A stretch of 20,203 nt of DNA from a virus. The stretch lies in IMG/VR virus record IMGVR_UViG_3300030329_000133, positions 1 to 20,203 of that record. One strand, written 5' to 3'. Below the pieces are notes generated by a model. The model saw nothing but the letters and a program-made list of their open reading frames with translations. It made no database searches and had not been told where the DNA came from. Positions 14,901 through 20,203 of the stretch are shown in pieces. The first letter of the stretch is position 1. Every line of letters starts with the position of its first letter. A program made the translations under genes and the position numbers.

Positions 14901-15767
14901 ATGGCTACACCCTGGACTGAAGTAGGATTAAAATTAAATCCTCCTGTATCTTTAAATCCTGATGATCCTAATCAGGGTCTATTGGGTTCTAATGCGGTCC
15001 TTGGTAATACTTGGATGGAAGATACATTATTAAGTATGGGTGCAGATAACCTTGTTAAAAAACATTTCCCTCATGCAATACCGGAACAACCGGAGATACT
15101 TAAAGGTGCTACAGGGTTATTTGATTCCTTAGGTAAGAAAAGAGTAAAGGTATTTCAAGATCAAGATAGTGAAGGTGGAACTCCTCCAGGTGGTGAGGGT
15201 GGTTCTGCACCACCAGGGGTAAATCCAAACATGGGTCCTGTTTCGGCTGCTGTAGCTGCTAATGATGCGTTACAAAATCCATTCCTAGGATTATTAGCTG
15301 GTCTGTTTGGTCCTATTGGTTCCGCAGTATTAGGTGGAGCAAGGGGATTAGCTACTGATAAAGCAATGAGTTTATTAAGTACAGGACCTGGAGCATTGAC
15401 AGATATATATGGTAATCCATTAACTCCAGATTGGAAAGATAATCTTGCGGGAGCTTTTGGACTTGATCCAGTTAATAAAGCAATATCACTGTCTCTTGAT
15501 CCCTTTGGGGGTTTTGGTCCTTCTGATGATGCTATTGCAGCAAGTTATGATTCACAAGCTGATGCTGCCGATCCTTATGGTTTAGGTAGTCATGCTGACG
15601 ATCCTTATGGTGGAATGGGTGATCCAAATGCACCTACTGATTATAGTATGAGCTTGGCTGGTAGTGGATCAATAGGGGGCATGCACGAAAGCGAATTTGG
15701 TGGAGATGGCGGTGACGATCCCGGCGCTGATGAAGAGGATGGTTTTTCTAACGATGAGACTATATAA
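14901..15767 (+). CDS. Virion-associated protein of unknown function, 288 aa, acidic tail
   Basis: I do not recognise a family. Residues about 92-112 are a Gly/Pro-rich linker, 126-153 a hydrophobic Gly/Leu/Ala stretch (FLGLLAGLFGPIGSAVLGG) long enough to enter a membrane, and about 220-288 a low-complexity Asp/Gly region with two DPYG motifs and an acidic end (DDPGADEEDGFSNDET). GGAGG (14889-14893) lies eight bases before the ATG. It sits between two structural genes of the second module. An internal protein with a membrane-active segment, possibly ejected with DNA, is one reading; a scaffold-like or chaperone role is another. Confidence 0.7.
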   Translation: MATPWTEVGLKLNPPVSLNPDDPNQGLLGSNAVLGNTWMEDTLLSMGADNLVKKHFPHAIPEQPEILKGATGLFDSLGKKRVKVFQDQDSEGGTPPGGEGGSAPPGVNPNMGPVSAAVAANDALQNPFLGLLAGLFGPIGSAVLGGARGLATDKAMSLLSTGPGALTDIYGNPLTPDWKDNLAGAFGLDPVNKAISLSLDPFGGFGPSDDAIAASYDSQADAADPYGLGSHADDPYGGMGDPNAPTDYSMSLAGSGSIGGMHESEFGGDGGDDPGADEEDGFSNDETI

Positions 15768-15791
15768 TAAATTTAGAGTGGAGAATAAATA

Positions 15792-17795
15792 ATGGCTAAA
15801 GTAAACCCATATGGTGATTCAGATTGGGGTGGTTTGTTTGAGGCTCAGGGAAATACATTAAGTGATGTAAGAGCCAAAATAGGTCAAGAGAGGGAAGCTA
15901 AAGTTCGACAGGCTTATGCAGATGTTATAAGTGGTGGAGGTAGTATTGCCGCTGGCAGACAAGCTAAAGCTATAGAACAGCAAAATCAATTATTCCAAGG
16001 TATCGCACAAAATCTCTTTGGTTCCAAAGATGGTATAGTTCAAATGGACCCTCGTTTAACTCAGGCAGCTAAAAGAGATAAAGACCGTCAGGAAATGATC
16101 GACTTATTTAAGACAAGTAAAATGGATAAGCCGGAAGATTTTTATAGGATGGCCGCTGAAATGCGTAATAGGGGTTATATTGGTGAGGCCGCAAAACTTG
16201 TGGCACAGGGGCATGGGTTTAGGGAACAAACACAAGCTGAAACAGGTTTGGATATTAAACTCACTGATGTAGAAGGTAAATTAGATATTGGGAGAGGACA
16301 CTTAGGTTTAGCCAAACTTAAGGAAGATTTTTTACAGAGACAAGATACGAAACGATTAAGCATAGAACAACAAGAATCTAAATGGAAGCAACAGGAAAGA
16401 ATAATACAGAGATCATTTACGAGAAGAGGTTTAGATATACAATCAGATCGTAATCGTGATTTAAAAGTTATTGCAGATAGGGAATCAGATATAAGATTAC
16501 ATTTAGGTGACCAAGCGGCAGGGATAGCACAACAAAATGCTAACACTAATACCTTTAATTCTAAAGTCAATCAAACGTATGGTTTACGAGAACAAAAGCG
16601 TAAAGAACAAGGGCAGGCAGCTACGATTAGACAAGCAGATGCAGCACTGGCATTGAAAAAAGATTTAGGATTAAAGAGTATAGATATTCAACAGCAAAAT
16701 GTTAATGTTGCGGAACGTAATGCAGCGGTTGCTGAGGACAGGGCTGCATTTGCAAAATATCTAGGCATACGGGAACAAGATTACAAAGAAATGTCTACAG
16801 ATCGTTTGTATAAAATGTCCCGTGATAAGATGGAATTTGACCAAAACTTAGCGGAACGTGGTATGACTGTTAAAGAAGCACTTTCAGAACATACTATTGA
16901 ATTAGACGGTAGGAAATTCGATCATACTGTTTTGGACGCAAAGGCTCAACGAGAGTTAGCCCAAGATATGTTTGAATTTAAAAAGGAAATGGGCTACAAG
17001 AGCAATAGTCGAGAAGATAGACTTGCTGGTTTAAAGAAAAAGATGGCTGAACACGGCATGACGCTTGATTTACGTAAGCAAGATTTTACGGAAGAATCGT
17101 TTGGTATACAGGAAGCCCGTCTACAAAAACGCATGGCAATGGAGAAATACTTTAAACAAGCCGGTATAGACCAGAGAGATCGTGAAATAACTATTAACCA
17201 AGAACTAAGACGAGAAGGGTACGATATTGAAAGAATGAATTTAAAACAAAAGGAATCTCAATTTGCCCGTAAGTTATTTCAAGATCGTATGCTTGGTCTT
17301 AAAAATTTAAGTCTTGATGAGCAACGCTTAAAATTACAAACTGATATTGCAGCTGATGATGTTCGTTTAAGAGAACAGGGTATTAATATTAAAAATATGG
17401 AGGTTAAAGATTTAAAAACATATCGTTTAGCCTCTTTGGAAATGAAGGAAAAAGAGTTAGCAATGGATAAGACAATTGCTCAAATAAAGGCAAAAGCGTC
17501 ACTTAATCCTCCTAAAGTAGCAGGGAAGCAAGAACGTATTGGTGTTCATGCTGTGCTTGAGACATCACCAGATTTGAGTGAAAAGTTTGAAAAGAAATAT
17601 GGAGTTGATACACCATGGACTGATTTAAATTGGGATAATGACCCCGATGAAGCGGTAGCTAGGTTTGCTAACGATGTACGAACGCGTATGGATAGAACAA
17701 ATGAGTCCATAAACGAAGCTACAGCTAACGTCTTAGGAGGATCAAGTGCAGATAAAAACAGTAACGATCTTTCTGGATTACTTAAAGGACAATGA
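15792..17795 (+). CDS. Long helical internal virion/structural protein, 667 aa
   Basis: After a short N-terminal motif (NPYGDSDWGGLFEAQGNTLS) the protein is almost entirely predicted helix, rich in Gln, Lys, Glu, Arg and Asp, with no hydrophobic segment. From about residue 210 to 560 a degenerate unit with a Gly followed by a hydrophobic residue recurs many times (RGLDIQ, LGIREQ, RGMTVK, HGMTLD, AGIDQR, EGYDIE, QGINIK). That suggests a long helical-repeat rod. In podoviruses such proteins form the internal core or ejectable tube; this is inference. A GGAG ribosome site (15780-15783) precedes the start, and the stop overlaps the start of the very large downstream gene (ATGA), a pairing typical of internal core proteins. 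Serine codons are not TCC-biased (1 of the first 11). Confidence 0.78.
   Translation: MAKVNPYGDSDWGGLFEAQGNTLSDVRAKIGQEREAKVRQAYADVISGGGSIAAGRQAKAIEQQNQLFQGIAQNLFGSKDGIVQMDPRLTQAAKRDKDRQEMIDLFKTSKMDKPEDFYRMAAEMRNRGYIGEAAKLVAQGHGFREQTQAETGLDIKLTDVEGKLDIGRGHLGLAKLKEDFLQRQDTKRLSIEQQESKWKQQERIIQRSFTRRGLDIQSDRNRDLKVIADRESDIRLHLGDQAAGIAQQNANTNTFNSKVNQTYGLREQKRKEQGQAATIRQADAALALKKDLGLKSIDIQQQNVNVAERNAAVAEDRAAFAKYLGIREQDYKEMSTDRLYKMSRDKMEFDQNLAERGMTVKEALSEHTIELDGRKFDHTVLDAKAQRELAQDMFEFKKEMGYKSNSREDRLAGLKKKMAEHGMTLDLRKQDFTEESFGIQEARLQKRMAMEKYFKQAGIDQRDREITINQELRREGYDIERMNLKQKESQFARKLFQDRMLGLKNLSLDEQRLKLQTDIAADDVRLREQGINIKNMEVKDLKTYRLASLEMKEKELAMDKTIAQIKAKASLNPPKVAGKQERIGVHAVLETSPDLSEKFEKKYGVDTPWTDLNWDNDPDEAVARFANDVRTRMDRTNESINEATANVLGGSSADKNSNDLSGLLKGQ
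16420..17480 (+). repeat. Degenerate helical protein repeats in the 667-aa gene
   Basis: Instances of a turn, usually [R/H/A/E/Q/L]-G-[L/M/I/Y]-[D/T/N/R], appear at irregular intervals of about 20-45 residues, each followed by a charged helix. At least seven are visible. They are too diverged for DNA-level repetition to show and are best read as ancient duplication or convergent helical-hairpin design. Confidence 0.55.
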
Positions 17796-20203
17796 AGGAA
17801 ATTACCCTCAACTTAGATCAGATTAACGCAACCCCCGCTTTACGTGAAGCAGGGGCGTTAGCTGGTGATAAAATTGTGGATGGAGAGTTAGTCCGTGTCT
17901 TTAGTAAAGAAGATGCAGGGCTTGGTCTTGAGATTACTCAAGCTAATATTGATGCAACCCCTGCTCTCCAAGGAATGAACGCTGAACCAGGGGATCGTAT
18001 TAAAGACGGTAAGGTTATACATACAGGTCAGGACTCAGCTTGGACTGCCTTTAGGTACGGGAAGGCCAAAGGGGAGGAAGAGGGATTACTTGATCAAGGA
18101 ACAGAGATACTTGAATCGTACTTCCCCACCACTGGTAGGATTATTGACTACGGTTTAGAGACAATAGGTGATGCTCTTTTCCCTAATCCATTTCAATCTA
18201 TGGAGGACAGGAAAAAATTATATTCCAAAACATATCAATCTCCCGATGAAAAATATGGTGAGGGATTTAGTGAGGCTACTCCGGAAATCCGTAGGGAAAT
18301 GATGCTACGGGAAAAGGAACGTAATCTTCAAAAGAAGTTCAGAGGTTACGTCCCCAAAGGTGGGGCATCTGAAATTATAGGGAATATGTATGGAGCTTTA
18401 AAGGACCCCACTACACTTTTACCAGCGGGGGGTACTGTTAAAACTATGATGTTATCGGGTGCTGCTTTAGGTGGAGGCTATAGTGCAGTAGATGATATGG
18501 CTAAAAGTGGAAGAGGATCATCTTCATTCCTACCAGCCAACATTGATCTTTATAAAGCTGGTCTATTTGCAACTGCTGGTGCGGCATTACCAGGGGCATT
18601 TGCAGTAGCACCTAAAATAGTAAGAGGTTCCGCTGGTTTATACACTAAAAAAACATCTCAAAAAACAGTTAATAAAGCACAGGCAATTATAGCTAAAAGG
18701 AAAACACAGGGTATTAATTTAACGGAACAAGATATGCCTCAAATTGCTGAGGAATTAGGTATGTCCACTAATCGTTTACTCAGTTCCTTTGAAGCACAGG
18801 GAGTTTCCCCTAAAGTATATAATTCAGTTGATGAAGCTGAGAAAGCATTAAATGCCGCTATATCGGAAGATAGTGGAATGTTAAGAGTAGTATCTAAAAA
18901 TGCAGATAACTTCCTTGGTGCTATTTCCACACGTTTAAAAAACATAGATGACGGTCTATACGGTAGGCTTATGCGTATGGAATTTAATATGCACAAGACA
19001 ACGGACTCATACCTTGAGCGTGTTGACCCATTTAGCCAAGAGGTATCTAAGTTACCGGCCTTAGCTAAACAGGAACTTAATAAATTACTTGCCTCAAGAG
19101 ATCATGCAGGGGCCGATCAATGGATGAGACAGCGTGGATATGATGTTATGGCTGATTCATTCGGGGAAGTTAAAAAGGTACTACAAGAGTTAGGAGATCA
19201 ATTACCAATAAAAGCAGATATGGAGGGGTACTTTCCTCGTAATGTTAGGAACCATAACAAATTCCTGGAAGCGTTAGGGGTTAATCCTAATGATGAAATT
19301 AGTATTGCATTACGGAAAGCAGCGGATGCCAAAAAGAAAAGTGTAGAAAATCTTACATCTTATGAGCGTGATCGTGTTATAGAAAAAGTAGCATTGGGAA
19401 AAGCTGGTGGGACGGGTACTAAAACTGAACGTATGAAACAAGCAATGGCTGAAGCAAGAGAAGCTAAAAAAGCTAAAGGTTTAAAAGGTACTCTATCCAA
19501 AAAAGAAAGAGATGCCGTAGTTGCAAGAGTTCTTAAGGGTCATAAACCAATAGGGGATAAGGGTTTAGGTCAAACTAAAAAACGTACAGTTAAAGATGAA
19601 ACATTAACTGATGAACTCATGGCTCACTACCGTTCCCCTGAGGAATCACTCCAAGCCTATATCCGTACCTCTGTAAATAATCTTGAGAAAAAAAAGTTTT
19701 TCCAAGGGTCAGCCGTAGATAACTTAGATGGAGATGGGATTCATCTTGAAGGTTCAATAGACAGTTTAATAAAAAATTTAAGAACTACCCGTGAATTAGA
19801 TGGTAAACAAGTAGAGGAATTAAAGGACGTAATTAGCGCGAGGTTTGGTGCGGAAGATGTAACGATGCACGGTGCAGCAAAAGGAGTAAAGAACTTAGGA
19901 TATATAGGTACACTTGGAGATTTTATGTCAACCATGACACAGCTAACTGACGTTCCTAACGTAATGGGTTATCATGGTTTTTACAATACAGCGAAAGCAG
20001 CATTTGGACCTAAGGTTACTAAAATGGAGGACATAGGTGTTACTGATATTGCTAGGGAACTAGGGGAGACAGGTAATTTTACTAAGACACTTAATACTGT
20101 ACTGAAATGGACAGGATTTAAACGTATTGATAGATTTGGTAAAGAGACACTTATGCAAGCCGTTAGAAATAAAACAATGAAACAATTAAAGACAGATTCC
20201 GGA
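17792..20203 (+). CDS. Very large putative internal virion/ejection protein (partial, 3' end outside window)
   Basis: An ATG overlapping the previous stop (ATGA, with AAAGGA upstream) opens a frame with no stop through the final base, so at least 804 residues are encoded. The first about 78 residues hold two copies of a 42-residue-spaced motif (INATPAL...AGDKIVDG and IDATPAL...PGDRIKDG). Residues about 209-236 and 250-276 are Gly/Ala-rich hydrophobic stretches (MMLSGAALGGGYSAV, LFATAGAALPGAFAVAP) that could insert in a membrane. The rest is helical and charged, with a Lys-rich region (about 545-615). Size, hydrophobic stretches and position after a helical core protein fit the largest ejection protein of a podovirus (the role of T7 gp16), but no transglycosylase motif is visible in this part and any domains beyond the edge are unknown. 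Confidence 0.85.
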   Translation, partial: MKEITLNLDQINATPALREAGALAGDKIVDGELVRVFSKEDAGLGLEITQANIDATPALQGMNAEPGDRIKDGKVIHTGQDSAWTAFRYGKAKGEEEGLLDQGTEILESYFPTTGRIIDYGLETIGDALFPNPFQSMEDRKKLYSKTYQSPDEKYGEGFSEATPEIRREMMLREKERNLQKKFRGYVPKGGASEIIGNMYGALKDPTTLLPAGGTVKTMMLSGAALGGGYSAVDDMAKSGRGSSSFLPANIDLYKAGLFATAGAALPGAFAVAPKIVRGSAGLYTKKTSQKTVNKAQAIIAKRKTQGINLTEQDMPQIAEELGMSTNRLLSSFEAQGVSPKVYNSVDEAEKALNAAISEDSGMLRVVSKNADNFLGAISTRLKNIDDGLYGRLMRMEFNMHKTTDSYLERVDPFSQEVSKLPALAKQELNKLLASRDHAGADQWMRQRGYDVMADSFGEVKKVLQELGDQLPIKADMEGYFPRNVRNHNKFLEALGVNPNDEISIALRKAADAKKKSVENLTSYERDRVIEKVALGKAGGTGTKTERMKQAMAEAREAKKAKGLKGTLSKKERDAVVARVLKGHKPIGDKGLGQTKKRTVKDETLTDELMAHYRSPEESLQAYIRTSVNNLEKKKFFQGSAVDNLDGDGIHLEGSIDSLIKNLRTTRELDGKQVEELKDVISARFGAEDVTMHGAAKGVKNLGYIGTLGDFMSTMTQLTDVPNVMGYHGFYNTAKAAFGPKVTKMEDIGVTDIARELGETGNFTKTLNTVLKWTGFKRIDRFGKETLMQAVRNKTMKQLKTDSG
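17801..18025 (+). repeat. N-terminal tandem motif of the large protein, two units 126 bp apart
   Basis: The motif I-[N/D]-ATPAL at residues 11-17 and 53-59, and [A/P]-GD-[K/R]-I-x-DG at 24-31 and 66-73, are separated by exactly 42 residues. Each unit looks like a short helix plus beta-hairpin, as in small particle- or membrane-docking modules. DNA identity is modest, so the duplication is old. Confidence 0.82.

Noticed and set aside
15230-15360. Hydrophobic stretch of the 288-aa protein as a second holin
   Set aside because: It is a single Gly-rich stretch inside a larger soluble, acidic protein located among structural genes; an obvious holin is already present at 11202.
16175-16570. 131-codon minus-strand frame rich in Cys, Ser and Leu
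   Set aside because: Reverse image of the Gln/Arg/Asp-rich 667-aa gene; no start signal.
1-20203. CRISPR array, tRNA genes, integrase or anti-phage defence genes
   Set aside because: Looked for direct repeats with spacers, cloverleaf-capable gaps and enzyme motifs; the window is fully packed with coupled structural and lysis genes and shows none.

Overview
The window is one strand of densely packed, translationally coupled genes for virion assembly, tail and lysis of a short-tailed (podovirus-type) tailed phage. The organism is inferred from gene content: adaptor and nozzle-like tail proteins, a tail fibre whose N-terminus and repeats resemble those common in marine phages, a LamG/SPRY receptor-binding-type protein, an M15 endolysin and a gene-transfer-agent-type holin. 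The host is probably a Gram-negative, possibly marine alphaproteobacterium, but nothing in the window proves it. All genes are on the + strand. I see no tRNA, CRISPR array, insertion sequence, integrase or origin, and no gene-free stretch above 300 bases; the longest gene-free gap is about 60 bases at 5998-6058 and holds a terminator.

Layout. (A) 1-5997: the 3' end of a large protein, a nozzle-like tail protein, a small conserved phage protein, and three structural or internal-virion-type proteins of 324, 495 and 504 aa. A clear intrinsic terminator follows at about 6023-6044. (B) 6059-9834: a tail fibre with a 53-residue tandem repeat and a large LamG + SPRY + beta-repeat protein. (C) 9831-11600: a very small basic ORF, two membrane/coiled-coil proteins, an M15 endopeptidase and a holin, forming a lysis cassette. 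(D) 11600-20203: a head-tail adaptor, a second nozzle-like tail protein, structural proteins of 259, 288 and 667 aa, and the first 804 codons of a very large putative internal virion/ejection protein that runs off the window.

The most striking point is that regions A and D carry parallel tail modules. Both contain a nozzle-family protein followed by a Gln/Ala-rich structural protein, yet the copies are diverged and differ in base composition (about 47-52% GC in sampled lines of A, about 30-38% in D). The composition step falls inside the large receptor-binding-type gene near 8.4 kb. Either this is a phage mosaic with two diverged tail modules, or the window joins two related phage genomes by recombination or by assembly. 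Sequence alone cannot decide.

How the parts would work together, from known podovirus biology: adaptor and nozzle form the portal-proximal tail, the fibre and LamG/SPRY protein contact the host, the internal proteins are ejected to help DNA cross the envelope, and the holin and M15 enzyme lyse the cell.
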